Shown here in pieces: positions 42,055 through 52,005 of a stretch of 64,000 bases of DNA. The stretch lies in assembly GCF_050409585.1 (NCBI RefSeq), contig NZ_JBNUPE010000003.1:116696-180695 (forward strand), read 5' to 3'. Source of the stretch: Facklamia sp050409585. GTDB lineage: Bacteria > Bacillota > Bacilli > Lactobacillales > Aerococcaceae. The notes under the pieces were generated by a model that was not told the origin of the DNA, made no database searches, and saw nothing but the letters and a program-made list of their open reading frames with translations. Positions within the stretch are counted from its first letter, which is position 1. Each line of letters opens with the position of its first letter. The translations under genes were made by a program, and so were the position numbers.

Positions 42055-44720
42055 TCTATCACCTCAAATTCTACTCTCACTTGACTGCTCACTCTTGGTA
42101 CATACTTGGCAATTGTTCTGAAATGATAATCTTGAGTGACATCAAAACCAGAACCATTATGAGTTAGTTCTTTGGTTCTATCTTCAAGTAAGAAAGCCCA
42201 GTCATCACCGTTTATTTCTGTATCCAGTCGATTGTCTGAGAAAATCATCTCTTGGTCATTACCAGAAATATCAACCAATATTTCGGCTTGTTCCGATAAT
42301 CCTTTTAACTTCAATGTAATGTCTTCCAGAGCTTCTAAATCATACATAGCTGACCAAGAATAATCCCTAGGGTTGCCAGATTTTGTTGGAGTTGTCTTAT
42401 TATAAGCTATCCCTATGAATTTCTTTCCAGTAGGGTCATCACTCATACCCCTACCACTAGCTGTATCAGCATATTTGATCCAGGTGTATAACGTTTGGCC
42501 GTCCACACCTTCCCTGCCATCAGTACCGATCCTGGCCACTGAATAACCATGTTCAACAGTTCCGTCTGTATATTTCCAAGTAGTTCTAGTCCATATATAA
42601 TCTCCTTGCTTCGCTGTCGGTATGTTTTTTGAATACCCCTTTGTTGGCTTTGTTGTGCCAGAGGTTGAGGTTGCATACTCAATAACGGTACTTGAAACAC
42701 CCACACCGTCTTTACCAGGAATTCCATCTGACCCTGTATTTCCATCTTGACCAATACGAGAAACAGAGTAAGCACTTTCTGTAGAATTATTGGTATAAGT
42801 CCAGGTTGTTTTAGTCCATAGATATTGCCCTGGAGGAACTGTTGGGATATTGGTACTCCAACCAGTTGAAGGCTTTGTTGTACCAGAGGTTGACTTTGTG
42901 TACTTAATGTCTGTCCTGGCAACTCCTAGCCCATCTTTCCCCGGCGCTCCATCTTGCCCATCAGACCCTTTCTGGCCATCTTCACCTTTAATCTTTGACC
43001 ACTTATAGTCATTGTAGTTTGATGATTGAGTGGGTGTGTCTTTGTTTTCAGCAATCCCGATATATTGAGTGCTCGCTTTAGGATAGTCGGACATTCCTCT
43101 TGTCGGAGTATCAGCGTATTTTATCCAAGTGTATGTTGGTTGCCCATTTTTTCCAGGTGGTCCTTTTACACCATCGCGACCTTCAAGAGATTCTAACCAT
43201 TCTTCCTCACTTCCTTGAAAGCCATGTTTGACAGCTATTTCATAAGCAGAATCACCTGGAGTCAGTTCGATATTAATCAAATCTTGCTTAGCTTTTTGTA
43301 ATTGATCATTGAATTTTTTAGATTGTTGGTCGAGTTGTTGGAATTTTTCGTCAATTTCAGCTTTTAGATTGTTGCTGATTATTTCTTTCCATGCCTCGCC
43401 GTTCCATAGAAGAGCGATGAATTCACCCGGATAACGCGGGTCTGGTTTAAACCAAAGATCGTTTACTCTCGGATTTTCTGGTTCTTGATCGTCTAGATAA
43501 ATCGATAGCCCATTATCTTTCACAATCTGTTTAATGTCGTTAATAAATTGCGGAATAATTGAATCTTGAACATTTGAAATGATCTTAGCCGTTGATTGTC
43601 GAGTGCTCTCACCGATTCCATCCCCTATTTGCATATCCACGGCAACGTTCACTTTACGATCCCACTTAATCATGACTACTCGAGCTTCATAATCTAAGTT
43701 CTTGTCGTGTCTTACTACTCGAACGGTATCACCAATGTCTGTATTTGTTAAATACCTAGATGTCGTTTGAAAAAGAACTTTTGGTCTAGACTCATATTGC
43801 AAAGCCTCAAAAGTTCTTCTTAGTAGCTCTCCCGGGTCATCTGTTTTCGATTCAAATACCCCAAACTTAGGTATATTCCCTTTGGCGGTTTTAATACCGA
43901 ACTTACTGGTCGCTTCGGGAAGTTGAACCCATTTTTGACCTAACGGTTTGTCTACTGGATCCCCTTTTGATACTGACCATTCAACATCTTCAAAAGTAAT
44001 TCGTCTTCCATAACCAGCTGTCTCATTGACCGTTCCGTCTACTCCTACATCACCTGCATCGGATACTTGAATTGAATTCCCACGCCCGTAAAAAGCAGTC
44101 ACTATACCGATAGATTCTTCTTCTTTTAAAATACGTAATGCGTTATGTCCATAAACAACACGCTTACCTATTGATTTACCGACTTTAGTCTTGAAATCAA
44201 TATACTTTTTACCTAACTTATTTCCATTAATTTCGACAAAGAATTGAGCTTCCAGTCCTGTTTGTGCCAAAACCTCTAACATACAATCAAACGCCGTTTT
44301 ATAATAAAAATTGGTGGTCACTGTAGCATTGCCCATATATGCCCCAACGGACCAATCCGTCTTCTCAAATATTCGGTTAAGTAGCTGTTTTCCATCGGTC
44401 TTGTTAGGTCGAATATCTTCGATAATTGCTTTACTAAGGTCTTCAATCCCCTTATTAATTCCGACAAGAGCGTGTAGTTGATGTTCTAAAGACTTCTTAG
44501 CAACAAAATAGAAATGAAATTTATAGCGGTCCTCTCTACTAGGCACCGCTATATACTCCACTTCTTGCATTAATTGGTCGTCTTGAGCTTTTATTTCAAC
44601 GTCTAAACGATCATAAACAAATGAGTCTTTTGTCAACTCAAAAGTTTGATAGCTTGTCTTTATGAGCTTGTCGGGAATGATTTTGATTAATTCCTCTTGA
44701 TTATTAAATAGATAGATCAT
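42051..44720 (-). CDS. Phage tail endopeptidase-type protein with collagen-like repeats
   Basis: 889 residues. The N-terminal 390 residues match the prophage tail protein/tail-associated lysin (Tal) base domain, starting MIYLFNNQEELIKIIPD. After a coiled coil (about 445-480) come four Gly-X-Y collagen-like stretches (GRDGVKGPPGKNGQ, GEDGQKGSDGQDGAPGKDG, GQDGNTGSDGIPGKDG, GTDGREGVDGQ) separated by repeated modules of about 55-60 residues that share TSGTTKP and WTYT/TEHGYSVARIG patterns. The C-terminal 90 residues are beta-rich. The collagen-like parts should trimerise, forming a tail-tip fibre. Confidence 0.75.
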   Translation of the reverse strand: MIYLFNNQEELIKIIPDKLIKTSYQTFELTKDSFVYDRLDVEIKAQDDQLMQEVEYIAVPSREDRYKFHFYFVAKKSLEHQLHALVGINKGIEDLSKAIIEDIRPNKTDGKQLLNRIFEKTDWSVGAYMGNATVTTNFYYKTAFDCMLEVLAQTGLEAQFFVEINGNKLGKKYIDFKTKVGKSIGKRVVYGHNALRILKEEESIGIVTAFYGRGNSIQVSDAGDVGVDGTVNETAGYGRRITFEDVEWSVSKGDPVDKPLGQKWVQLPEATSKFGIKTAKGNIPKFGVFESKTDDPGELLRRTFEALQYESRPKVLFQTTSRYLTNTDIGDTVRVVRHDKNLDYEARVVMIKWDRKVNVAVDMQIGDGIGESTRQSTAKIISNVQDSIIPQFINDIKQIVKDNGLSIYLDDQEPENPRVNDLWFKPDPRYPGEFIALLWNGEAWKEIISNNLKAEIDEKFQQLDQQSKKFNDQLQKAKQDLINIELTPGDSAYEIAVKHGFQGSEEEWLESLEGRDGVKGPPGKNGQPTYTWIKYADTPTRGMSDYPKASTQYIGIAENKDTPTQSSNYNDYKWSKIKGEDGQKGSDGQDGAPGKDGLGVARTDIKYTKSTSGTTKPSTGWSTNIPTVPPGQYLWTKTTWTYTNNSTESAYSVSRIGQDGNTGSDGIPGKDGVGVSSTVIEYATSTSGTTKPTKGYSKNIPTAKQGDYIWTRTTWKYTDGTVEHGYSVARIGTDGREGVDGQTLYTWIKYADTASGRGMSDDPTGKKFIGIAYNKTTPTKSGNPRDYSWSAMYDLEALEDITLKLKGLSEQAEILVDISGNDQEMIFSDNRLDTEINGDDWAFLLEDRTKELTHNGSGFDVTQDYHFRTIAKYVPRVSSQVRVEFEVIE

Positions 44721-45493
44721 AAGGCTTCATTCCTCCAAGTCACTTTTGTTATTGTTACACCATTACCTGTTATGATGTCCCCCTTCTTGATATAGAAAAA
44801 CTCCAAATCCGAATGAAGCGCTAAATCAGAATTGATTAATCGTCCCTCGTAAGTGATAGAAACCTCATCGCCGCTAAAGTCTATCGTTATATCTTTACCG
44901 GCATCATAAGCTCCATCTAACACGATTCGTTGACCGCCATTAATAATTTCAACGTGGTTAGTTGTTTTTGTCACGTTAGCAATTATTGTTTTTGGTGTAG
45001 TCTGTTTATATACTTCTTCGGTGATAGTATTAGTGTTTTCTGAAATAGTAACCCTTCGTTTTCTAGGTTTAGGACACAGAAATAAAATAGACCCTACTAG
45101 TGTAAGGTCTGTTTCTTCAGGAAGAGAGGCTTTAGTGTAAATAGCATTGTAGTACCAATCTTTTTCATCATCAAAAATTAAAGTGAGATCTTCTTGTCTG
45201 AGTAAATCATTCAATTTAGTGAGTGACTCTCTCAACTCTTCATTGCTATGTGCAGCTAATATAAAACCTATCTCGATGATTCTTTCTCGGTCTTGATAAT
45301 AATTCACCCACACTCCGTCATACAACGGGATTGGTTGCGTATCGACTTCTCGGTCAACTAAGCCCCTACCTGCCGTATAGATTTGACGGTAACCCGGAAT
45401 AATATCATCTATGTATTGGCCATTAATAGCTAGGTTATCTGAAGGGGATTCGAGTGATCCCACTTCAGATGGTCCAATAAATTGATACAACAT
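44717..45493 (-). CDS. Distal tail protein (Dit)
   Basis: 258 residues of the Siphovirus tail family (PF05709-like): N-terminal half with RQIYTAGRGLVDREVDTQPI and a DYYQDRERIIEIGFILAA-type core, C-terminal galectin-like part. Dit forms the hexameric hub joining tail tube and tip. Position between tape measure and Tal genes is the canonical one, and it overlaps the next gene by four bases. Confidence 0.82.
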   Translation of the reverse strand: MLYQFIGPSEVGSLESPSDNLAINGQYIDDIIPGYRQIYTAGRGLVDREVDTQPIPLYDGVWVNYYQDRERIIEIGFILAAHSNEELRESLTKLNDLLRQEDLTLIFDDEKDWYYNAIYTKASLPEETDLTLVGSILFLCPKPRKRRVTISENTNTITEEVYKQTTPKTIIANVTKTTNHVEIINGGQRIVLDGAYDAGKDITIDFSGDEVSITYEGRLINSDLALHSDLEFFYIKKGDIITGNGVTITKVTWRNEAL

Positions 45494-45504
45494 AAAATCC
45501 CCTC

Positions 45505-48500
45505 CTAATAACTTAATCTTAATTCAGCTTGTTGTGTTTTAGTAATATCATTTACGTGCGTTGTCCATTCATGCCCACCCATAACTAAAGTAATACGAGT
45601 TGGGGCGGTGTTTGTAGTCAAGCCACTCGAATCGACGTCTGCGAAGCGACGATTTGAAATAGCTGTTTGTGCTACTTTGGCTACACTAGGTGCTTCCATA
45701 ACGGCTGCGTTAGCTAACTTAGTAGCCATCTGTTTAACAGCTTTGAGCTTATTCTCCATACCAACGATTTGACCTTCGCCAGTAAATTCACCAATCTCTT
45801 CAGTTACCTTTGAAGGAGAATGAATTCTAAGAGCTGATCGCATCGCAGCGGCCGCTGAGTTTGCAATCGATCGGGCTAACCCTATGATCGATCCTGCCAT
45901 AGAAGATAGCCCGCCATAGAAACCTGCCCCCATGTTATAACCCGCAGATCGTGCTTGACCTGCCGCCGCATTCATAGCTGATACTGCACTTGACATTGAG
46001 CTTCGGACCCTTGAAACGACATTAGACATTCCACTTGAAACCACCGATTGCATTGAACTCATCATAGAGCTAGCATTTGCTTTCATAGCGTTAAAGCCAT
46101 TCTGCATAGCACTCTTCATTGAGTTCATCTTCGATTTTACATCAGAACTCATTGATTCAAAATTGCTAGTAACATCAGATTTCATTGTTCTTGAAGAGCT
46201 ATTAGCATCTTGGGCAATTAATGTATAGACAATTTTAATTTGGGCTTTCATAAGGTTCATAGCACTAATAGAAGCGTCACGCAAAGCTTCGTAATGAGCT
46301 TTAGCATTCTCTACTTCTTGCGACCTAGCGTTTACGTCAGTAGCTGTTTGCCCTGCTGCGTCACTTGCAGGTGTAAGACCTTGCATGGCAGAAGTAGCCC
46401 CATTTGCAAAGTTTTGATAAGGTGTTACAGCGTTTTCTACTTGCTGCGAGTTAGCAACCGCCGTTTGTGCCGTTTGCGCTGTTAACGAATCAACAGTCAC
46501 ACCGTATTCAGCTAATGAGGCCTGTGTCCAAGAAGGTAATTGGTTATACCAATCCACCATAGACATAACCTCGCCTGTATTAGCAAAGGCCTTGTTTGCT
46601 GTTTCTGCTGTCATTAAATTAACCACAGCATCATATTCACCTAAATAAGCTTGTGCCCCAGAACTTAATTGACTATAGAAGTCTGCAAACGTTCCTACTT
46701 GAGAGGTATTTGCTTGAACCGCCGACGTTGCTTGAGAAGCAAGACCAGGTACAGTCGTAGCCATAAGGCTCATAGCATTGGTTGCACCATTCTTAAAGTC
46801 CTCAAACGGGTTAGCCGCTAAATTAAGTGCGTTAGCACTATCTATAACACCAGTTGATGCTTGCATAGCAAGGTTAGGAACTTGTAAAGCCATGTTTGAC
46901 ATAGCAGTAGTCGCATCATTGCCAAATTGATGAAAGTTTTGTCCAGCTAAAGCAACCTGTTGAGAACTTTGTACAACTCCATTTGCCGTTGTTAGAGCCA
47001 TTCCCGGAACGGTAGTTGAAAGACCTTGCATTGATCCTTGGATATTAGCAACCATTTGGTTATAGGGTATTACACCCTGTGTTCCTATAGGTTGAAAGGC
47101 TGTTGTCACCCCTTGGGTGGTTGTATTAGCTGCTGCAACCGTTCCACCCTTAATGTTTTGCATCGATGAAATGATATTTGTATCTAAATTGTTAAAGATT
47201 TCCTCGACATTAAATTCCATTGCTTGAAATTCGCCTGGCACAGAGTTAGCCGCTTGAGCTGCATTAGATTGCATACCCGCGGTAATCTCTTGCATAGAAG
47301 ATTCAAGCGAAGCGGACATCGAATCCATTATTGAAGTTGACTCATCTGCCATCCCTTTAAATTCAGTAGTGACCGCGTTAGAGGCTTCTTTTGCTCCTCC
47401 TCCGAGCCACTTCGGCATATTATTACCCCACCAGTCGCCTATTTTCCCTCCAAGATCCATGATTCCATCGAAAATCGCTTTTCCGATTGAGGCCATAAGG
47501 TCGATAACTGCGCTATTAATAGCTGGTATAGCTGATATCAACCCTTTAATTAGCTCAAATACAATCTTAGCCCCAGCAATCATAATTTCTGGCAAGTTTG
47601 AAATAATTCCTCTTACAAGAGAGCTTATAATCTCTCCCGCTGATGAAATGATATTAGGAATGGCGGCGGCTATTGCTTGAATTAAAGCAGATACAATCTG
47701 AACTCCCCCAGCAATTACTTGAGGTAGGTTTGACATTAAAGCCTGAACGAAACTAGTAATTAATTGAACCCCAAGAGTTAGTATGTTTGGCAGTGCAGAA
47801 GTTATCCCTTGAATAAGAGATAAGATAATTTGAATACCCGTTTGAATAACGACAGGTAAAGCTGTATTCAAGCCATTTTGAAAAGTGGACACCATCTGTT
47901 GTGCTGACGCTAACAGTTGAGGGCCTGCCTGAATCAACCCTTGTACTAAAGCCAAAACAAACTGCATACCTGCTACCATTAATTGAGGTACAGCAGATAT
48001 TAAAGAAGTTACAAGAGAAGTAACAACGTTAATTGCTGCACTGATAATTTGAGGTAAGCCTGCTTGCACTCCTTGAACGAGCGCTACAATGATTTCTACA
48101 CCTTTTTGAATAATAGTTGGTATATTGGCTGCTAAAGCGTTAGCTAAACCAGTAATAATATTTATACCAGTTGCCATTAGTTGAGGCAAAGCACTAATTA
48201 TTCCATTCGCTAGATTACTAATAATGGTTGGGCCTTGAGTTGTAGCAAGGTTTATCATTCCCATGATTTCGTCATAAAAGGCTGTTCCTAAAAGACCGAC
48301 GGCTGCGGCAAAAACACCGATCGCAGCAACGGGCCCTACTATAGCAAGTCCTAATTGTGCCAATGCTGCTATGGCCCTACTCGTTCCAGCTGTAGCAGAT
48401 AGTCCAATATTTGTGAAGCTCGCCATCAACGTACCTAGTTTAGGGAATAAACCGTTGAAGAAGGTAGTAAACGTTGTTCCCAACGTTCCCATAACTCCTT

Positions 48501-49860
48501 GAACCACGCCTAAACTGCCGACAGCACCTATGCTTGAGGTTGCTAATCCAATAAACCCGGTACCAACACTAGCTATAGCACCTGCAAAGCTCATCATTCC
48601 ACCAGCTACCGTCGCAGCCATTGACACAAAGCCGCCCATGATCGTTAAAACCGGACCGATAGCTGCGGCCATTCCTGCCCATTTTAGGATTTGCATCTGT
48701 TGTGCATCTGATAGCTCAGAAAAGGCATCAATAACATCAGCGACCCTTGTTACTATTTCAGCCAAAGGACCTTGAATCAAGTCATAAAGTTCGAGTTGAG
48801 CCGATTCAATGGACCCTCCGAGTGTTTCCCAAGCTCCCGGCAAACCTTCCATCAAGGTGTCTGCCATCTTTTGAGCCGCTCCGTCCGATTGAATTAGGGA
48901 TTGGGTTAAGCTATCAAATTCACCCGGCGCACTATTAATCAAAGCGAGCATACCAGACATAGCGTTTTGTCCAAATAGTGTGGTTATTGCTTGTTGTTTC
49001 TGTTGGTCTGTCATGTCTGCCATTTCCGAGCGTAATTCCGGAATGATTTGATTTAACGGTTTCATTTTTCCTGAAGCGTCAAACGCAGACCAACCCCAGT
49101 CTTCCATAAGGAGTCGAGCCTTTTTAGTTGGGGCAGATAAACGCGTTAAGGCTCCACGTAATGTAGTACCCGCTTGAGAGCCTTTAATACCTGCGTTAGA
49201 CATAATACCGATCGCCGCGGCTGTTTCTTCAAGTGAAATACCTAAAGACCCTGCTACTGGTCCGGCGTATTTCATAGCCTCGCCCATATCTGAGATTTCA
49301 GCGTTCGTGGCAGCAGCAGCTTGAGCAAACACGTCAGCTACGTGCCCGGTCTGTGTCATGTCCAAGTTGAATTGGTTAAGAGCTGTAGCTGCAACCTCAG
49401 CAGCAAGTGCCATATTTCCGCCCGAGGCGGCGGCTAAGTCAATAACCCCTGGCATGGAGTCGAAAATCTCTTTTGTACCGAAACCTGCTGAACCCATCAT
49501 CTCCATAGCTGAAGCAACGTCAGTCGCTCCGAAGATTGAGTCGGCTCCTAGTTTGATTGCTTGTTTCCTTAAATCTTCAAAAGAGACTCCCGTCTCTTCA
49601 GAAACGGCTTTTACAGCATTAAAGGTTGAATCAAACTCTTGCCCAGTAGTAAAAATACTTTTTCCCATTGCTGCCAACGGTGCGGTAATGCCTGCGGACA
49701 TATAAGCACCCGTTTTCATCATGGTTTTACCCATTTCTCCTACTGAACCAACAGTATCATTTGCGAGTGTTTTGACTTGTTTGCTAGCTTGGGCGATTCC
49801 CGCAGTGAAACCACTATCTACTAGCGACAGGACGGCTTCAACAGAATAAGATTCTGCCAT
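45505..49860 (-). CDS. Phage tail tape measure protein
   Basis: 1451 residues, the largest gene in the window. The N-terminal third has the TP901-type tape-measure core (MMKTGAYMSAGITAPLAAMG, GADSIFGATDVASAMEMMGS). A middle hydrophobic region (about 480-780) consists of more than eight tandem repeats of about 36 residues of the type GVQIVSALIQAIAAAIPNII. The C-terminal part has Ala/Met/Ser-rich helices and GDFxGEGQIVGM-type ending. The protein fixes tail length and is injected during infection. Length implies a tail near 200 nm by the usual rule. Confidence 0.93.
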   Translation of the reverse strand: MAESYSVEAVLSLVDSGFTAGIAQASKQVKTLANDTVGSVGEMGKTMMKTGAYMSAGITAPLAAMGKSIFTTGQEFDSTFNAVKAVSEETGVSFEDLRKQAIKLGADSIFGATDVASAMEMMGSAGFGTKEIFDSMPGVIDLAAASGGNMALAAEVAATALNQFNLDMTQTGHVADVFAQAAAATNAEISDMGEAMKYAGPVAGSLGISLEETAAAIGIMSNAGIKGSQAGTTLRGALTRLSAPTKKARLLMEDWGWSAFDASGKMKPLNQIIPELRSEMADMTDQQKQQAITTLFGQNAMSGMLALINSAPGEFDSLTQSLIQSDGAAQKMADTLMEGLPGAWETLGGSIESAQLELYDLIQGPLAEIVTRVADVIDAFSELSDAQQMQILKWAGMAAAIGPVLTIMGGFVSMAATVAGGMMSFAGAIASVGTGFIGLATSSIGAVGSLGVVQGVMGTLGTTFTTFFNGLFPKLGTLMASFTNIGLSATAGTSRAIAALAQLGLAIVGPVAAIGVFAAAVGLLGTAFYDEIMGMINLATTQGPTIISNLANGIISALPQLMATGINIITGLANALAANIPTIIQKGVEIIVALVQGVQAGLPQIISAAINVVTSLVTSLISAVPQLMVAGMQFVLALVQGLIQAGPQLLASAQQMVSTFQNGLNTALPVVIQTGIQIILSLIQGITSALPNILTLGVQLITSFVQALMSNLPQVIAGGVQIVSALIQAIAAAIPNIISSAGEIISSLVRGIISNLPEIMIAGAKIVFELIKGLISAIPAINSAVIDLMASIGKAIFDGIMDLGGKIGDWWGNNMPKWLGGGAKEASNAVTTEFKGMADESTSIMDSMSASLESSMQEITAGMQSNAAQAANSVPGEFQAMEFNVEEIFNNLDTNIISSMQNIKGGTVAAANTTTQGVTTAFQPIGTQGVIPYNQMVANIQGSMQGLSTTVPGMALTTANGVVQSSQQVALAGQNFHQFGNDATTAMSNMALQVPNLAMQASTGVIDSANALNLAANPFEDFKNGATNAMSLMATTVPGLASQATSAVQANTSQVGTFADFYSQLSSGAQAYLGEYDAVVNLMTAETANKAFANTGEVMSMVDWYNQLPSWTQASLAEYGVTVDSLTAQTAQTAVANSQQVENAVTPYQNFANGATSAMQGLTPASDAAGQTATDVNARSQEVENAKAHYEALRDASISAMNLMKAQIKIVYTLIAQDANSSSRTMKSDVTSNFESMSSDVKSKMNSMKSAMQNGFNAMKANASSMMSSMQSVVSSGMSNVVSRVRSSMSSAVSAMNAAAGQARSAGYNMGAGFYGGLSSMAGSIIGLARSIANSAAAAMRSALRIHSPSKVTEEIGEFTGEGQIVGMENKLKAVKQMATKLANAAVMEAPSVAKVAQTAISNRRFADVDSSGLTTNTAPTRITLVMGGHEWTTHVNDITKTQQAELRLSY

Positions 49861-50123
49861 TAAGTTTCCTCCTTCCTTAAGTTTTCTAATTCTTTTTTGC
49901 GTCGTGCAATTTCTTTAAGTTCAGAGAAAACTTGGCGTTTCTTAAGAGTTTTTTCATCTTCACCGAGAAGTTCTTTAAAGGTTGAATACCTAAACTTACC
50001 GCCATCGTCAGTGACGTTAACCACTCTTTCTTGAATCCATATTTCATAAAGTCTTTGTTCATCTGACTTCTTCTTTCGTTGGTTGAAAGCCCCCAACTCA
50101 AAATTAAAATCTTCAAGAGACAT
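49860..50123 (-). CDS. Tail assembly chaperone, frameshift (GT) extension
   Basis: 87 residues shown as a separate frame from ATG 50121-50123, but the frame is open for a further 180 bases upstream, giving REVRNIYREAIELAGSCLGK TLDEARA before the Met. It lies in the -1 frame relative to the preceding chaperone gene (50195-50611), the standard arrangement of gpG/gpGT in tailed phages. The visible product is rich in Lys/Glu helices. I see no perfect slippery heptamer. The alternative ATG-started product cannot be excluded. Confidence 0.65.
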   Translation of the reverse strand: MSLEDFNFELGAFNQRKKKSDEQRLYEIWIQERVVNVTDDGGKFRYSTFKELLGEDEKTLKKRQVFSELKEIARRKKELENLRKEET

Positions 50124-50194
50124 CGCCCTTGCTTCGTCTAGAGTTTTACCTAGACATGATCCAGCTAGTTCGATTGCCTCTCGATAGATATTTC

Positions 50195-50611
50195 TTACTT
50201 CTCTTCTTGAGTCTCCTCTAGAGTCTCCTCTTTCTTGAGTTTCGCTTGAGCTTCCTTCGCTTTCTTGAAAATACGTGCCGCCCCAGGTGCTTTCTTCAAG
50301 TATTCTAAAAAATCTGAGAACAATTTCTCCTCAGACTTGTCATCTTCAGTTTGTTCGTCGATATAATCTTCAATGTCTTCTCTCGAAGGTTTGTTATGAT
50401 TATCGGCTGTTGCGAATTGGATAATATAGGCGATGGTTAACGGGTTGTTATTAGACAACTCGATCATTGCTTGATGAATACCAAAGTCCATTGACATACC
50501 GTTATCCATCTCTAAACGATATTTCTCATTCAAGCGTTCCAAGAAACCTAATCCGAAAGTCATTAAGTAGGTAGTATCGTTGATCTTAATTGGTTGAGTT
50601 CTTTTTGCCAT
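50195..50611 (-). CDS. Tail assembly chaperone (gpG-like)
   Basis: 138 residues, typical of siphovirus tail chaperones that bind the tape measure before tail assembly. The sequence begins MAKRTQPIKINDTTYLMTFG and ends in a charged Lys/Glu helix (ARIFKKAKEAQAKLKKEE). It lies between the major tail protein and tape measure genes. A -1 frameshift near its end would fuse it to the downstream frame. Confidence 0.8.
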   Translation of the reverse strand: MAKRTQPIKINDTTYLMTFGLGFLERLNEKYRLEMDNGMSMDFGIHQAMIELSNNNPLTIAYIIQFATADNHNKPSREDIEDYIDEQTEDDKSEEKLFSDFLEYLKKAPGAARIFKKAKEAQAKLKKEETLEETQEEK

Positions 50612-50680
50612 TTTGTTTTCTCTCCTTTAAATTGAACTTAAAAAAATAGAGCGGGATAGTACCCGCTCATAAGTATTATG

Positions 50681-51229
50681 TTATGCGCCTGCTGAAGGGA
50701 TCTCTCCATCTTCTGCGGTTACTACTTCTCCAGGTTTACGGAATCCGTAAAGAGACTCAATAATTGCTTTCTGTTCGTCTGTTAACTTAGCGCGACCTTT
50801 GACAGGGTGACCGTCAATAGACATTGTGGTAGAAATTTCAGCTAGATCTTCTACGTCATTAGGATCTGACCATTCGTTTAAGTTACCGCGAGCGTATTTC
50901 ATCTCGTAATCGTCTGAGTCTTCTTTGTATGAAGCCATGTTAACTTCCCAAACTTCTAATTTCTCGTCCATCAAAACAGACTCGAATAGCATATTGTTGA
51001 CAGGGTCATTAGAAGCAATTGCCTCGATTTCTAACTCAACAATAAGCCCGCCGGTCGCATTCACTGCACCGTCTTTTGACGGTTTAGAGTTAGAGTCTCG
51101 CTTATATTTCCATTCGTGGACCGTTTGTAATGCTAATTTAGCAGCTTTCTTTTCTTGGGCGTCTGATAATAGACGGAATAGTAAGAATTTATCTTTCCCT
51201 CTAATTGCTGTTATTTCTGTTTTTGCCAT
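50681..51229 (-). CDS. Major tail protein (TP901-1 type)
   Basis: 182 residues with an N-terminal MAKTEITAIRGKDKFLLFRL segment, a beta-rich core (GGLIVELEIEAIASNDPVNN) and the C-terminal SIDGHPVKGRAKLTDEQKAI typical of TP901-1-family tail tube proteins. It should form the tail tube around the tape measure. ATG at 51227-51229 has a GGAGAG site. Position after the tail terminator genes agrees. Confidence 0.88.
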   Translation of the reverse strand: MAKTEITAIRGKDKFLLFRLLSDAQEKKAAKLALQTVHEWKYKRDSNSKPSKDGAVNATGGLIVELEIEAIASNDPVNNMLFESVLMDEKLEVWEVNMASYKEDSDDYEMKYARGNLNEWSDPNDVEDLAEISTTMSIDGHPVKGRAKLTDEQKAIIESLYGFRKPGEVVTAEDGEIPSAGA

Positions 51230-51241
51230 TTTTTCTCTCCT

Positions 51242-51634
51242 TTAATAGTGAATAGTGAATTCTAGATCTAATACAACGTGCCAAAGAGTGGATCCTGTTG
51301 AATTGTCCGCTAGTGTCCTTTTCCTCGACGCATTAATTTTTGACATTAAAAAAAGCGTCTCTAATTGGACGTTACGAGTCATCGCTCGCATTTTGTCAGC
51401 CATTAAAGACACTTCGCTTTTTTGTAATTCTGAACCCCAAAAATGTAACCGCACGCTAATGGCCCCTAACAAAGGACCTTTAGTAGCACGAGGAGAATCG
51501 GCTATCTCCCCAAAAGTCATGAATGGGTAATCGGTACCAAGACTTGGAAGGGAGGGATAGACGCTATAACCTAACTGTTTGCCGATACTTCCTAGTTTAT
51601 TTCGTACTTGATCATCAAGTGTGTTATTTGCCAT
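51242..51634 (-). CDS. Tail terminator / tail completion protein (DUF3168-like)
   Basis: 130 residues with the pattern YPSLPSLGTDYPFMTFGEI and a central VRLHFWGSELQKSEVSLMAD region found in DUF3168/gp17-type tail completion proteins, which cap the tail tube before joining to the head. Lies in the usual slot between the HK97 gp10-like gene and the major tail protein. Confidence 0.75.
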   Translation of the reverse strand: MANNTLDDQVRNKLGSIGKQLGYSVYPSLPSLGTDYPFMTFGEIADSPRATKGPLLGAISVRLHFWGSELQKSEVSLMADKMRAMTRNVQLETLFLMSKINASRKRTLADNSTGSTLWHVVLDLEFTIHY

Positions 51635-52005
51635 TATTTAGTCAACCTTTCCAAGTCATCAATGAATTGCAATTTGGTCTGTTCGAAGCCGGGTTTAACA
51701 TAAGGTTGTTCTTCCATAAAACGTGTTCCATATTCTGGATAAACTGCCCACCCAGTGGTAGGTCCTGCAAAAGCTGTTAAATCTCCATCACGCAATCCAC
51801 TTCCTAGAGGTATAGAGCGCTTAGTCTCTCCTGTAGAGTAGCCTTTAACGAAGACGGCTTCTTTTGCGATGTTGTTTGTTAACCTTTTTCCGTTTTCTCT
51901 TACGATGGTTTTAGCATCATCAAGTGTGACCATTCTTGCAAATTTACCTAAGAGTTGTTCATGACCGCGCCAGTTTAGTTTTACTCTAGATTTACCCATC
52001 TTCAT
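51634..52005 (-). CDS. HK97 gp10-like tail component
   Basis: 123 residues. Contains the family pattern WAVYPEYGTRFMEEQPYVKPGFEQ, the hallmark of HK97-gp10 proteins (Y-x-x-x-x-E-Y-G-T). Overlaps the previous gene by 14 bases; a start at 51999 is also possible. Head-tail joining component inferred by position and motif. Confidence 0.8.
   Translation of the reverse strand: MKMGKSRVKLNWRGHEQLLGKFARMVTLDDAKTIVRENGKRLTNNIAKEAVFVKGYSTGETKRSIPLGSGLRDGDLTAFAGPTTGWAVYPEYGTRFMEEQPYVKPGFEQTKLQFIDDLERLTK

Noticed and set aside
47369..47680. Plus-strand frame inside the tape measure gene
   Set aside because: Antisense shadow of repeat-rich coding sequence; low-complexity product and no ribosome site.
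49886..50116. Second overlapping frame in the tail chaperone region
   Set aside because: Shadow of the GT frame in another reading frame with atypical composition; no ribosome site or family resemblance.
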